64,000 nt of DNA, from positions 7,192,001 through 7,256,000 of the forward strand of contig NC_066287.1 of NCBI RefSeq assembly GCF_905404315.1. The letters are read 5' to 3'. Both the position numbers and the translations under genes were made by a program. Below are positions 32,323 to 44,117 of the stretch, in pieces. Numbering within the stretch: position 1 is the first letter of the stretch; each line of letters opens with the position of its first letter. The notes under the pieces were generated by a model that did not search any database, had not been told where the DNA came from, and saw nothing but the letters and a program-made list of their open reading frames with translations. Source of the stretch: Leptidea sinapis (Eukaryota; Arthropoda; Insecta; Lepidoptera; Pieridae).

Positions 32323-33115
32323 TGCAATAATTTTTTGTTCATATTATGAACTATCTCAAAAATGACCCGATAATAAAATATCAATCATGATTCGATCGCG
32401 TCTAAGGTTATGAAGAATACCACCAAAATTTGATTTTATAAATATTTTATATATTCTAAGATATTAAGTTGTTTCTATGGCTAGTGGGGAATTTTAAGGG
32501 GTTATTCTGGCCAAATTGTGACTGAGTCGGTTATTTTTGTAATATTAATGGAAACAGTAAATTGCAGTTATTTCAATGTTATTATGTGCGTTTAAATTAC
32601 CAACCCCTTCTACACAAATAGAGGTCATACTAATAAAAACACATTAAAAGATACCGCTGACATCTGTATTGTCATTCGAGTTCACGTCATGTTTATCATG
32701 ACTTGCATTTTATACCTGCAGGGGCTAAGGCTGTGACGTCGATGTTACTATAAAAAGATACCGCAATCGATTCGCCGTCGGAATTAATTCTATCGGATAT
32801 TTAATATATTTTGTATGTAGGTAGGAAAAATACGGTGCTGAGATCGGCTGAGGGTCGAAACACTCGATTGCATGTTTAATGAGATCTCAGGAAAGTTGGA
32901 GGGAACGAGAAAATAATTGGTGGATTTTTATTTTTAGCAGACTGGAAGTATTACGGCTGCGTATAATTGTTTGACCTGAAAGTTATTGACGTGATATTAA
33001 TCAGTCTAACCTTTTCGTATTCTACGGCCATGTTTCACAATGTACAAGTTAAGTTACGAATAAGCTACTTGAGACTTTTATATCGAATAAAGGCATAGTT
33101 TGCGTTTCATCTTAA
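32323..33115. other. Unassigned
   Basis: GC-richer near 32690-32900 with TGACGTCG. No frame, and single copy here. Confidence 0.25.
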
Positions 33116-33300
33116 TCTATACATATAAATAAAATTGGAGTGTCTGTTTGTAATATTGAAATAACCGTTTTTTTAGTACATGTATATTATGAATATATAT
33201 CCGGTACACCAAAACAACATTTTTTACTATTTTTGTCTGTCTGTCTGTCTGTTTGTTCTGGCTAATCTCTGAAATGGCTGGACCGAATTTATAATAGTTG
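33116..33300 (+). mobile_element. Helitron-type element J, 5' fragment
   Basis: TCTATACATATAAATAAAAT start, (GTCT)n at 33236-33258, TGGCTGGACCGAATTT. No CTAG end found before it fades. Confidence 0.45.
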
Positions 33301-33711
33301 TAGATGAGATATTAAGACTTATACCAATAGAAAATTGTAATATGGATAAGAAATAAAAAATTGTATTAAAGGCTATTAAGCTAATTTAATAATTAATATT
33401 TTTTTTTTTATATTTCAATTTTTTTTTTATAGAATGTGACCTTGCCAAACCGACCTGCCTTTGTACTTGCCGACCTACATTACTTGTACATTGTGAAACA
33501 GGCCCTAAAACTCTACAGTTCCGGTTTGCTCCAGACATTAAAACTCGCACATTCAATGTGGATTATATGAAAAAAATAGTGTGTGACGCGGGATTAAATA
33601 GGATTTCAGACTTAAAGAGATGGTTGCCTGATAGAAGCAAGGGCGAGCGAACTTAACACTCGTATGAAATATTCTTGTTTCATACCCACAATATAATATT
33701 TAATCACCTTT
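33301..33711. other. Unassigned
   Basis: No repeat or frame recognised. Confidence 0.3.
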
Positions 33712-34012
33712 TTATAATAATTAGGGATGAGACGAGCAGGCATTCATGATAGTAACTGATACGCCCTGCCCATTACAATGCAGCGCCGCTCCGGATTCTT
33801 GAAAAGCCCAAAAATTCAGAACGGCACTACAATTGCGATCGTCACCTTGAGACGTAAGATGTTAAGTCTCATTTGCCCAGTAATTTCACTAGCTTTTCAA
33901 ACCGAACCACAGTAATTCTTACACATTATAACTTCACGGCAAAAATAGGCACCTTTGTGGTACCCTTAATCTAACCGGCATCCTGTGCAAAGGAGCCTCC
34001 CACTCTCACACA
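33712..34012 (+). repeat. Family A (A7)
   Basis: Nearly full plus copy; a ~13-bp deletion removes GCTACGGCGCCC-type sequence near 33893. Confidence 0.65.
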
Positions 34013-34391
34013 ACTCTTCGGCGTAAAGCGACTTCACCGAGACTACCCAATGTGTCTAACAAACTTATCATTTATAAAAAATTAACAAACCTGCTATAAA
34101 CAACCTAAAAGATAATATAATTGTTTTACAACCAGCCGTATCACCCATATTTATACCTTCATCAGCCAAAACATTAAATGATAAAAGCAAGCTGAAATTG
34201 ACATTGGGAAGTAATAAAAGATTTTTAATAACGTTCATAAAAGGGTCGCATGTAAATATTATGTTTGGGTCCCTATTCTGCTTTGTTTCAGATAATATTC
34301 ATTACATGGCTTAGACAAATATTTCGAGATAGCATTTATATGATAAATTTCAACTTGTAATATATTTTTTATGAGTAGTGTTACGTTTTAT

Positions 34392-34520
34392 AAAGCATAT
34401 TTTAAAAAGGCAAGGCGAAGGCAATTCCGTTATCTTGGCCCCAACCTTTACAACAAACTAAATAAAATTTTAAAAATTAAAAATCTTAATCATACATCAT
34501 GCAAAACCACAATTGATAAA
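34392..34520 (+). pseudogene. Older LINE RT C-terminus, part 1
   Basis: Open frame KAYFKKARRRQFRYLGPNLY, then NKLNKILKIKNLNHTSCK, TTIDK, up to the CR1 insertion point. The YLGPNLYNKL block is typical of LINE RT ends. The rest of the coding sequence resumes at 38281. 5'-truncated near 34385. Confidence 0.7.
34516..34520 (+). repeat. Possible CR1 target duplication, left
   Basis: ATAAA, repeated at 38279-38283. Short and AT-rich, so chance is not excluded. Confidence 0.45.
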
Positions 34521-34744
34521 AAGGCATAAAAGGCATAAAAGGCATTTATTTTCTCAAAATTGATTCCTTTAGAATTCTTTTTGATGTCATTTCTTATACT
34601 ACTAGATACTACTACCGCTTCGGAAACAAATGGCGCTCTGAGAGAGAAGAAGCGGCGCAAGAAACTCTCCCAGCATTCTTTTTTTTTGCGCTCTTTTCAA
34701 TAAAAATATACAATATTGTACAGTTGCTATAAAATAATCACAAT

Positions 34745-35542
34745 CTAGTCCCAGGCTGTCCGATCATTTAGATATTCAGCAGTGGAGTAATAGGATTTAC
34801 GACAGAGCCATTTTTTTATAAAACATTTAAATTTATTTATAGACAATGCCTGAACAGTGGCTGGGACTTTATTGTAGAAGTGTATACATTTACCCTTAAA
34901 GCTATTATGTATCTTATGAAGCCTACTAGAATTAGTTACAAGCAATCCCTTATTTCTAGTGTTATAATAATGAAAATCACTATTAAGAGCAAAAAGGTGA
35001 CGATTTTTGTGAACATATATTAAATTTTCATAAATGTACTGACAATAAACAGTCATAATATTTATTTCTTTAAATTTTTCTTTGAGAGACTGTCTATAAC
35101 CAAGCTGATATATAGCACGAACAGCTCTGTTTTGCAGAGCAAACACTATATCAATGTCAGCAGCATGACCCCATAGTAATATACCGTACGTCATGATGCT
35201 GTGAAAATAACTAAAGTACACTAATCTAGCGGTCGCAACATTCGTGTACTCTCTAATCTTTCTAACTGCATATGCCGCAGAGCTGAGTCTATCTGCTAGA
35301 TGGGTAATATGTGGACCCCACTGAAGCTTTTTATCTAACGTGATACCCAGGAAGACCGTAGTGTCCACAAGTTCCAATCTCTGGTCATTTATAAGTACGT
35401 TGGTTTGTACCTCCGCTGTGTTTGGTGTAATGAACCGTAAACACTTTGTTTTTTTACTGTTTAAGTGCAGATTATTCGTCTCAAACCAACGCACTATCTT
35501 TGAGAGTGCATTGCTTACCTCGTCATCAATATCCGCACGTCG
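34745..35542 (-). pseudogene. CR1 ORF2, C-terminal part after the stop
   Basis: Same frame as the upstream part. Begins RRADIDDEVSNALSKIVRWF directly after the TAG at 35543-35545, then LHLNSKKTKCLRF (RT motif D), LVDTTVFLGITLDKKLQWGPH, LSSAAYAVRKIRE, and the terminal LCRKSYYSTAEYLNDRTAWD. It holds the RT thumb and C-terminal region. A Met at 35494 is internal and not a natural start. Confidence 0.8.
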
Positions 35543-37660
35543 CTACACTTTAAAAATAAGTGAAGTATCATCAGCAAACAATACAATCTCATGGCTATCA
35601 TCTACCACAAACGGTAGATCGTTAATATATATAAGAAACAAGAAAGGACCGAGAATAGAACCCTGTGGAACACCTATTCGCACAGGTTTACCCGAAGACC
35701 GTTTGCCATTTACATCGACTATCTGAACTCTTTCGCTTAAATATGATTTTAACAGATTTAGGGCTCTATTTTTCACTCCATAATGCTTTAGTTTTACGAG
35801 TAAAGTTTCATGGTGGACGCAGTCAAATGCTTTTGACAAATCACAAAAAATGCCCAATGCATCCTGTGACTCTTCCCAGGCGTCAAAGATGTGCTCAATG
35901 AGTCTAGTACCCGCATTAATTGTTGATAAACCCCTAGTGAAACCAAACTGATTTTTGTTCATTAATTTACAAAAATGCATTTGTAGCTGTTGAAGCAAAA
36001 GTTTTTCAAAAATTTTACTAAAAACAGGCAGCACTGAAATAGGTCTGAAATTAGCAGGGTCAAAAGAACTGCCCGATTTAAACAAAGGTATAACTTTGCT
36101 GTATTTCATGAGGTCAGGGAACACACCCTCATCTATGCATTCATTAAATATTATTGCTAATTCAGGTGCTATAATGTCAAGTATGTATTTAACAATATTA
36201 GTCGAATGGCCCCATAGGTCTTTTGTATTTTTTAGGTTAATTAATTTGAAGATTTTTATTATATCGCTACCTGTAACATACTTAAATTTCAAGTCAGTAG
36301 AAGATACTGGTACGTGTAATTTAAGCATATCATATGCTGCTTTTGGCGAAGCGTTAAGGTATTTGGTCGTGACAATCGGGATTTCGGAGAAGTATTTATC
36401 AAATTCATTTGCAATTTCTATTTCCGAATTTATAACGCGATTATTAATATTTAAACAGATAGAGGTGTTACGGCAATTCGATCTACCAGTTTCATTGTTA
36501 ATTACACTCCAAGTCGCTTTTACTTTATTATTACTGTTTTTAATTTTATCTGCAATGAAACGTGTTTTCGCTTCATGACAAACTATTTTAAAAAGCTTGG
36601 AGTATTTTTTTACATATATTTTAAATTCTTCACTATTATTGTAATGTTTCTCATAATAAAGGTCATATAAGCGTTTACGACTTTTGTGGATACCCATTGT
36701 TGCCCAATCATTAAAACAATGTTTGTTGTTTACTGTCACCGTTACTGGAGTAAAAATCCTGTCAAATTCCTCACAGAAGGAATTGAAGACTAAGTTATAG
36801 TGAAAATTAGCAGTTTCACCACAGTGTAAAAATGGTATCGTATTTACCAAATTATTTCTAAACCTCTCAAGACGGCTACCCGTAACTGGTATAATCGTCA
36901 CCTTTTTTGGTCTGACATTGTCCAATCTTGTATTTACTTTTATAAGTTGCCCACTATGGTCGGACTGAAGATTATTAATTATGAGTTTACTAGTAATAGT
37001 AACATCTGTAAAAATATTATCTAAACAGGTTGCTGTTGTAGAAGTGATTCTAGTAGGTTCCCAAAATACATTGAACAAATTAAAACTTTGAAATAAATTT
37101 TTAAGGCTAGTACAATTGGCCGAAGGTTCAAGCAAGTTTATATTAAAATCTCCACACACTATAATTGACTTGCTAGTTTTGCTAAATTTTGATAGTACCT
37201 CCTCCATTCTATGTTGGAATTGTTCATATGATGCAGTGGGGGGGCGGTATACACTTACAATAATAAATTGCTCTAGTTCTATACAAGCTATCTCAATTAG
37301 TTGTTCTATAGAGAGATTAACAATATCTCTTCTATTTTTACATTTTAATCTATTATTAATAATAATTAGGGAACCTCCATGTATTGCCCTACTTCTACAA
37401 AACGAACTGACTACTTTATGTTCTCTAAAACTAAACTGGAGCTGATGACTCTTACGCCAATGTTCTGTAATACATAATATATCTATATTACAGCAGCTCA
37501 AAAACAGTTCAATTTCTAATTCCTTACTTGAGATACCTTGTATATTCTGGTGAACAATATTTATGAGCTTTATATTATGATTATCTATAGCAGTAACATT
37601 TATATTTGATGAATGTTGCCTATTTTGTATGATATTGCAAGAGTTGTCCTCCCTTGTCAA
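35543..37660 (-). pseudogene. CR1 ORF2: endonuclease and reverse transcriptase
   Basis: N-terminal endonuclease: NIVHQNIQGI (34), ITEHW with the catalytic Glu (66), CGDFN (169-173), CLDNIFTD (212), SDH (233-235). RT: KVIPLFKSG and NFRPISVLPVFSKIFEKLL (fingers), motif A FCDLSKAFDCVHHETLL, motif B GVPQGSILGPFLFLIYINDL, catalytic FADD (~695). All active-site residues I can check are present. The sole obvious lesion is the TAG at 35543-35545, eight residues after FADD. Initiation is probably near 37660, five bases after the ORF1 stop, so ORF2 may depend on reinitiation. Confidence 0.85.
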
Positions 37661-37665
37661 ATAAC

Positions 37666-38276
37666 TTAATTTAAATTAATTGAAGAAAAATCTTCATTGT
37701 TATATTTTTGTACATTAGTACTAATACATTCCCCAATAGGGGCTTGTATGTCGATTATTTTACAATTTTGCCCAATAGAGGCATGTTTATTAAATAATAC
37801 TACAGAGGAAGTAGTTTGTTGACTAAGACTATAAGCTACTAAAGTAGCCAGCTGTCGCTTAACTCTAAATGGTAGGTATAGGTTACCATTGGTTATTTTC
37901 ACTTTATAATTAATGAATTTATTTGTGTCAAATAAAATTAAATTTTCATTGTTGTGGAATGTCGCATTATACAAAGTTGTATTTAATTTAAATATTTTTC
38001 TATTTTGCTCCTGTGTCAAATCCGAGGAGTATGGGAATGTACACATCATCACTTTAGATTTTGTCTTATTGGAAATATTAATTAATTTTTCTATATTTTT
38101 AATTAGGTCCTTATTTCTAATATTATGAGAGTTATTACCAAACATTATACCTATGATTGTTTTTTCTTTTAGATTTATTTTTGGTATGGAATTTATGAGG
38201 TTATTGAAAGTTATATTGGGTTTACATATATTTATCAACTCACAATTCTTTGCAACTGCATTATTTAATAAAGGTC
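37666..38276 (-). pseudogene. CR1 ORF1, GDSL/SGNH-like C-terminal part
   Basis: About 200 codons, open from the truncated 5' edge (GPLLNNAVAKNCELINICKP) to the stop at 37666. KTIIGIMFGNNSHNI fits the conserved Gly-Asn block of SGNH hydrolases, and VMMCTFPYSSDLTQEQNRKI with LILFDTNKFI is characteristic of the esterase-like ORF1 of CR1 elements. The catalytic Ser block lies upstream and is lost by truncation. There is no ATG at the edge, so it is not expressed as a proper ORF1. Confidence 0.65.
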
Positions 38277-38278
38277 CA

Positions 38279-38340
38279 ATAAATATCTGAAGTCATTGAA
38301 CTACAATGAGACCGAAAATTTACTAAAAAATCTTATTTGA
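38279..38340 (+). pseudogene. Older LINE RT C-terminus, part 2
   Basis: Continues the frame of 34392-34520 after removal of the CR1 insert: K-YLKSLNYNETENLLKNLI and stop TGA at 38338. Confidence 0.7.
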
Positions 38341-38765
38341 CCAGTAGGCACAAAGGCATTTCTTCCCCTCGGGTACATAAATACAGTACACACATTACCC
38401 TTCACAAATGCATACAGCCCTACACATTCACCATACACATAACAGTCATAACGTAAATATAATATAACACTTGATCTATTTTGAACACAATCAAATACCT
38501 AGTTGGTATAAGTTTGCTACTTTCAATTACACGCACCTAAGTATCGCTGATCTAAGGACGATGAATACTATCCTTTCGTGATACAGTTTTTACTTGTACG
38601 AAACGATAGGGTTAATCAGTTTAATGACAGCCACTAAGTTACCTATAATAAGGAAAGTTAACTTTGAATAATAATTAGTTTTATTGTGTTTAGTTAATTG
38701 TATAGATTAAGAAGCTGTATAATGGTTGTTTTCTTATTTCAATAAAGATTATTATTATTATTACT
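38341..38765 (+). mobile_element. 3' UTR of the older LINE
   Basis: Follows the RT stop; ends TTTCAATAAAG and (ATT)n at 38747-38763, a plausible LINE 3' tail with polyadenylation-like AATAAA. Confidence 0.5.
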
Positions 38766-38900
38766 TCATCATCATCAGCTCGCAGGCGTCCACTGCTGGA
38801 CAAAGGCCTCCCCCAAAGATCTCCACGACGATGGGTCCTGCGCTGCCATCATCCAACGTATTCCGGCGATCTTGACCAGATCGTCGATCCATCTTGTGGA
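38766..38900 (-). mobile_element. RTE-type LINE, RT C-terminal fragment
   Basis: The complement of GTCCACTGCTGGACAAAGGC encodes the AFVQQWT-type RTE C-terminus, next to RSLGEA. Shared with 32120. The (ATC)n start abuts the (ATT)n tail of the preceding LINE. Confidence 0.6.
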
Positions 38901-38924
38901 AAAATATAGATAGATGTCGCATAA

Positions 38925-39067
38925 AGATTCCTTTTTATTAAATTAAATTTGTAACCAAATTTTATGAACGGTACGGGACTCCAACCTACGACCTCTCGGG
39001 TTCCGACCGAGATTGTTCGGTTAATTAATCCCAGAAATGAGAGATATCACTTTAAAAATAACAAATT
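38925..39067. repeat. Family C, inverted 3' arms (C6)
   Basis: Short minus arm (TTTTATGAACGGTACGGGAC) fused to plus arm (AATCCCAGAAATGAGAG... AACAAATTGTT). Most of the interior is missing. Confidence 0.55.
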
Positions 39068-39620
39068 GTTCCTTTTTAATCCTTTTTAGGTAGGATACCT
39101 TTAAATACTTATCTTAATAAAGCATATATCACGTTTCTAAACCTGATTCCACCATTGTCCCTTATCATTTGATATCAATGAGGGCTAGAATAGGGTTTGC
39201 GTGTTACCACCTCATCCGTGACCTTATTAAATTTCGTATTGTGGGGTCCGATATCTTCAATCAAATAAATCATTGTGGAGGGAGGGCCGAAGCTACACTT
39301 CTAAGCAAGGTCTGACCACGACTTCACGAATATAATTTATAAGCAGTCGAGTTTTCGCAACCAATAAACATAAATTTGATTTTGAGTCTTATGAACTGTT
39401 AATAAGGATTCATTGATCCTAGTAGATATTGAATTACTTACAGCACAATAAAATATGTAGGTATATATATATGTAATTTCATATACAATGAATACGGTTT
39501 AGGTTATTTCAATCATGTTAGATTATTACTCTCCCTTGAATAGAATTACCAGGCAAAATTACATTTTATGATCTAGTTGAGTAAGATATTTCACTAAACT
39601 AACTTTCAATTTATTAGATA
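39068..39620. other. Unassigned
   Basis: Moderate GC at 39140-39330 (GTGGAGGGAGGGCCGAAGC). No frame longer than ~50 codons. Confidence 0.25.
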
Positions 39621-40049
39621 CTAGTTCTTACCCGCGACTTCGTGCGCGTAGACTTTAGGCAGCTTTTTTTATTTTCTTATATACTCACTTTGCAAATAAT
39701 ACACACCAAACTGCTGTGGTTGATACATTTTTATAAAATACCAACGATAGAACTTTCATCCCCCTTTTTCATTCCCACACAGGTCTAATTTTTAAAAATG
39801 CTAGAACAAATATTTATTTATTTCTTATCAAGTGACTAAATACAAATTTTCGTGGTGACATCTTCGATAATGACGAACTTTCATGCAAAATTTCCACCCT
39901 CTATTTCAACCCCACCAAGCCTTTTATTCGCGATAAAAGGTAGCCTATGTCCTTTCCAAAGCTCTTGTCTATCCCTGCATTAAAATTCATGAAAATCAGT
40001 TCAGTGGTTAGGCGTGAAAGGGTAACTTATAATATTATATTAGTAGGGA
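39621..40049 (-). mobile_element. Helitron-type element J
   Basis: Minus: TC at 40049 in ATCCCTACTAATATAATATT; end ACGAAGTCGCGGGTAAGAACTAG at 39621. Same subfamily as 3985 and 50994. 429 bp, non-coding. Confidence 0.65.
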
Positions 40050-41445
40050 TTCCAGACATAGTTACTTAAATTACTTTTGTATATTTTTTTGTTTCTCTCT
40101 GCTTTTGGTTGATTCCTGTTTTTAACAAATTTTTAGATTGATAAAGTAGTTATTCGAAATAAATATGTAGTCTTTACTTTTAAATGATTTTGAATACCCT
40201 GTGCATGTAATGTCAATTGTAAAAAGTTTAAGAAATATTAATTATGTAAAATAGCTTGTAGACCCAATCAATAAATAAATAACTCTTAACGCACCAAAGC
40301 TGATGACATGTTGTTACATGGCTTATACACTACGGATAAATTTATTCAGGACGCCATTTTGTTTTTCTAAAACTGTATTGGAAATTGGTCTATTGATGTG
40401 ATAGTAAAAATTTATAGTCTCCGATTATGTCACAGAAGCAGTAGGAAATGACACATAAACATAAAACATAGTTCCCGGACGAATTACCCATAATATATCT
40501 GCTTATAGACTGCAGTATATAAACAACAGATTATGTCTAACGTTTTTTTTAAATTAGTTTATAATAGAGGCGGTGCCGGCTTCGAATATGTAGATTTTAT
40601 TTGCGTGGCCATCGGAGCATTGAACTGATTTATTTACAATCATATTACAAAAAATATTTTAATTTTTTTGAGATTTCAATGAGTGAGAAGATAATTTATT
40701 TATATATTTCAAATATATCTTCCCAATATTAAACTTTTAATAAACGTAAGTTTTTGGTGGCAATGTTCGTAAATAAAGTTTATTTATAGTTTAGTAGTAA
40801 AAGTAAGCCTATGTTAGCCTTTATCAAAATAGGTATCTGCCAAAGTTTCATCAAAATCGGCCAGCCATCTTGACTAGTTGCAACAAACAGATATACAGAC
40901 AAAAATATTAAAAAAAATTGTTAAAAATAAATATTTCATTTCTATAGACATATATATGTTACTCGTAATGTTAAGATAAGTAAGATAGAATTTATACAAA
41001 AGATATGTGCATGGGCAAATGTCTTAGCCATAGATACAAGAAATATATGATAATTATTACACTTAAAAAAAAATCCATTCAATTTTAAGCAAAGGATGTT
41101 GAATAATAATTCCATTTAATATGTGTGAATGAATACGATATTCTTATATAATGAACATAGAAATAACTTATTAATTTAAGAAATGTTAAACATCTGTACA
41201 ATTCATATATAATATTAAAATGACTTTTCCTTGAGGCAACGTTTCTTAAATGAGCAATGGCTTAGTCTCTTGCCAATTCTTCACATGATAAGTTTGTTAC
41301 AAATCGGTGGTAGTGTAAAAAAAATGATAATTCAAAAGTGTTTTTAGAACCCAATTAAATAAAAACATTTTATTTGGACTTTGAGCCAAAAAGCAATCAC
41401 GTAAAAGCTACTGAGCTTATCGCGATGGAACTATGACACGACGTA
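40050..41445. other. Unassigned; faint J fragment 40795-40915
   Basis: Bases 40795-40915 share AAGTTTCATCAAAATCGGCC-type wording with insect Helitron-like repeats. The rest shows nothing. Confidence 0.25.
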
Positions 41446-41712
41446 TATTGAAAGAGTGACATCTCAAGTCAATTTCCTAATATGCAAATATTGGGGTTGA
41501 GCAGGTTATGAACTCTAAAGTAGATCCTATATATGAAGCAATAACCTGAGAGTTGAACAAGACATACAAGATATATCAACGATTCGTCACTCGAACGGTT
41601 GGCTCAGTAGGAAGAGCGTTCGAACGGAACGCCACAGGTCTCGGGTTCGAGTCCCGCATCGCTTATAAATTTTATTTTCAAATTTAATTTGTATACATGT
41701 CTTATAGTTTCA
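41446..41712 (+). repeat. Family C repeat, complete (C7)
   Basis: Clear plus copy: GAGTGACATCTCAAGTC, TTGGGGTTGAGCAGGTTATG, A box GGCTCAGTAGGAAGAGCG, B box GGGTTCGAGTCCCGC. Confidence 0.65.
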
Positions 41713-41809
41713 GATATACTCATACTGACCGATATTTATGGGCCACTATGTATATGATACAAAATAATAGTAAACGTCATAAGGAATTATTCATATTCAG
41801 CCTGCCTCT

Positions 41810-42123
41810 CAGAATTTTTGGGTTTTTGAAAATCCTGAGAGCATTGAGGGCATATTAATTACAATCTGCTGAATGTCCTGCTCGTCTCGTCCCTTATTGT
41901 ATAAAAAATGAGACGTTCACCTGACAGTAAGCCCTGCCCATTACAATGCAGCACCGCTCAGCATTGATGATTGAATCTAAAGCAGAATCGCAGTTGCGGT
42001 TGTCAGTTTGAGACATTACATAATTATTCTCATTATCCCAGTAATATCACTAGCTACAGCGCCATTCGCTATGGTACGATATGGTAATCTGTCCGTCATC
42101 TTGTACAAAGATCCTCCTACTGG
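41810..42123. repeat. Family A head-to-head inverted pair (A8)
   Basis: Minus half 41810-41900 (CAGAATTTTTGGGTTTTTG to CGTCTCGTCCCTTATT) joined to plus half 41908-42123 (ATGAGACGTTCACCTG to AAAGATCCTCCTACTGGT). Diverged; same architecture as 5072 but with a different breakpoint. Confidence 0.6.
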
Positions 42124-42445
42124 TATTCAATTTCAAATTCAAATATTTTTATTCAAAATAGGATTTAAAATCACTTATTGAACGTCAAAAACTACCACCG
42201 ATTCAAAAGAGATTGCCTCAGACCTGAGAAGAATGGGCGCAAGGAACTCAGCGGGCTTTTTTTTTAAATATAAAATATGGATTACAATGTGATATCGTAC
42301 AATAAATATTTATAATTAAAGAGCTTGAGGGTGTTCGCTTTATTCCCAGTCCGTGGTGTCATTATGAAAATCGTTTATGCTATTCTTTTAAATTTCGTAA
42401 CACATTTGTTTTGTACATTTTCTTTGAAATTCAAATAATCCGCCC
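42124..42445 (-). mobile_element. LINE family I, 3' end
   Basis: Starts (plus) AATTCAAATATTTTTATTC; includes GACCTGAGAAGAATGGGCGC as in the copies at 2700 and 62235. RT C-terminal codons at the far end are degraded. Confidence 0.6.
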
Positions 42446-42471
42446 AGCCTACAGTTATTGTTGTTATGTAT

Positions 42472-42945
42472 ACATATTTAATTTGTGGCAAAATTTATGT
42501 ACGATGTGGGAACAGAAACCGCGTCTCTCGGCTTCCGATCCAGCGCTCTTACCAATGTAGCTAACCGTCCGAGTGACGCATCGACCGTACGCCCTGCTAT
42601 GTCTTGTTCAACTCTAGGGTTGTAGATCCATCTACAAGATAGGTCTTTATAAAGTAGGCTTTAAAATTGATAACCTAATCAATCCCAATAATTGCATAGA
42701 AACTTAGAGCATTTATACGTCTAGATAGACTATGACAGCTGTAAAAACGTCGAAAAATCTTAAATTTAGAACTGACCGCCATTTTGAGCAATACACGCAC
42801 ACTAACACAAAGTGTCATACAAATCGTGAATATAAGACGTAGCTTGTCACGCACACTAAACTAATATTGGCCTGGCCTTTTTTTTAGGCTGTCTAACAAA
42901 ATTGACTTGAGATGTCGCTCTTTCAAATCTAAATAGTTTATCAAT
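42472..42945 (-). repeat. Family C split by D (C8)
   Basis: tRNA-like part and middle at 42472-42690, 5' end (ATTGACTTGAGATGTCGCTC) at 42906-42945. The gap is filled by a family D piece. Confidence 0.6.
42716..42892 (+). repeat. Family D, left part (D1)
   Basis: TACGTCTAGATAGACTATG, GCAATACACGCACACTAAC, GACGTAGCTTGTCACGCAC. The right terminal repeat is missing. Confidence 0.6.
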
Positions 42946-43025
42946 AAATTTTGATACAAATTAAATTTGTATTTTTAATTCCAGACTTGAGGAATATCAC
43001 TTAGAATAACAAGCTGTTTAGTTAT
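42946..43025 (+). repeat. Family C 3' arm, inverted to C8
   Basis: TTAAATTTGTATTTTTAATTCCAGA... AGAATAACAAGCTGTT. Begins exactly at the 5' end of C8, making a head-to-head join. Confidence 0.45.
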
Positions 43026-43189
43026 TGTTTCTGTTGTTCGCCTATGTTCGGTTATTAAGTTAGGCGAGAACTACATTAAAGCTTCTTGTCATAAATAGGT
43101 AAGTATAAGGCTTTACTTTATGATGTCCTAGTGAAGCTTATGTAGACAATGTAGGGTATGAGATTAGTTTCGCCGTGAAGTCCGATACT

Positions 43190-43427
43190 CTCTAATTTCC
43201 TATTTCTGTCGTGAAGCAGTTATCTGTAAGCATTATTGTGTTTCGGTCTGAAGGGCGCCGTAGCTAGTGAAATTACTGGGTAAATGAGACTTAACACTTA
43301 TGTCAAAAGTTGACCAGCGCAATTGTATTGCCGCTGAGAATTTTTGTGTTTTTCAAGAATCCGGAGCGGCACTGCATTGTTATGGGCAGGGCGTATCAAT
43401 TACCATCAACTGAACGTCCTACTCGTC
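43190..43427 (-). repeat. Family A (A9)
   Basis: Minus copy lacking the terminal GTGGGAGGCTCC part. CGCCGTAGCTAGTGAAATTAC is well preserved. Confidence 0.65.
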
Positions 43428-44117
43428 TATTTTGTTGTGTCTTTATATGTTTGTTTTTTTTCAGGGTAGGTTATTTTATATCAGTCTAAGAACACATATT
43501 GTAGATTTTACATTTATTTCTCAGGAAATAAGTGCTTGTTTTATAATTCTCAATTACATTATCTTGGGCCTATTTTACTAATAGGATGTACATATTTTAT
43601 GATAAACATGTTTACCAAACAAACTTTCTGTCAAAAAAAATATGATGATTTTATGAATTTGCCAAAAGCCATTGGAAATGTACCTACTAACAAAATTAGA
43701 ACAAAAGAACGAAAATATATCGTTTCTGAACTTTTTACCTTCAGAATGTTAAAAGTTTGGAAGTTATATTTTTGTTAGTAAACGATAAACGTTTGAATTC
43801 AGAATTTTCAGTTTCCTTTTCTGTTTTTTTATGAATCATTTCGTCTATGACTGGAAACTGTATGCACTGGAGCTAAAACAAAATGCTTAACTTTGTAAAG
43901 AAGTTAAAAGACTTTTTAAATAGCAGAATGACTATAACGTAAGGCATGTTTGTATAATGATATTTAATCTTTGCACCGAAAAAATATTGTTCGAGACGAG
44001 CGGGCATAGATTATTCGCGAGTCTGGCGTGTCGTACTGTGGCAGGCACCAACACTTTTCATTTTAATACGTAATAAAATTAGATATCTTATTTAAAAATT
44101 TCCCATTAAATACATTT
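43428..44117. other. Unassigned
   Basis: An 80-codon plus frame (43536-43778) follows a pyrimidine run and TTTTTTCAG at 43456-43464. It shows no domain and has the AT-rich codon use of its surroundings, so I do not call it. Confidence 0.25.

Larger units (their letters stand above)
34521..38278 (-). mobile_element. CR1-like LINE, long copy
   Basis: 3,758 bp on the minus strand: 5'-truncated ORF1 (38276-37666), ORF2 with endonuclease and RT (37660-34745), a ~200-bp 3' UTR, and a tail of TTTTATGCC repeats (34521-34545). Tandem short 3' repeats instead of poly(A), together with an ORF1 carrying a GDSL-type esterase tail, fit the CR1 group. The exact clade (CR1, L2 or Daphne-like) cannot be settled without a tree. 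It interrupts an older plus-strand LINE. Confidence 0.85.

Noticed and set aside
33236..33258. Regulatory (GTCT)n tract
   Set aside because: Microsatellite typical of the interior of Helitron-type repeats, also at 20897 and 7856.
35340..35901. Plus-strand open frames of 128 and 78 codons
   Set aside because: Antisense shadows of the CR1 ORF2.
36096..37445. Plus-strand frames of 160 and 109 codons
   Set aside because: Antisense to the CR1 endonuclease/RT coding sequence.
43536..43778. 80-codon small gene
   Set aside because: AT-driven composition, no domain; only an acceptor-like site upstream, no other support.
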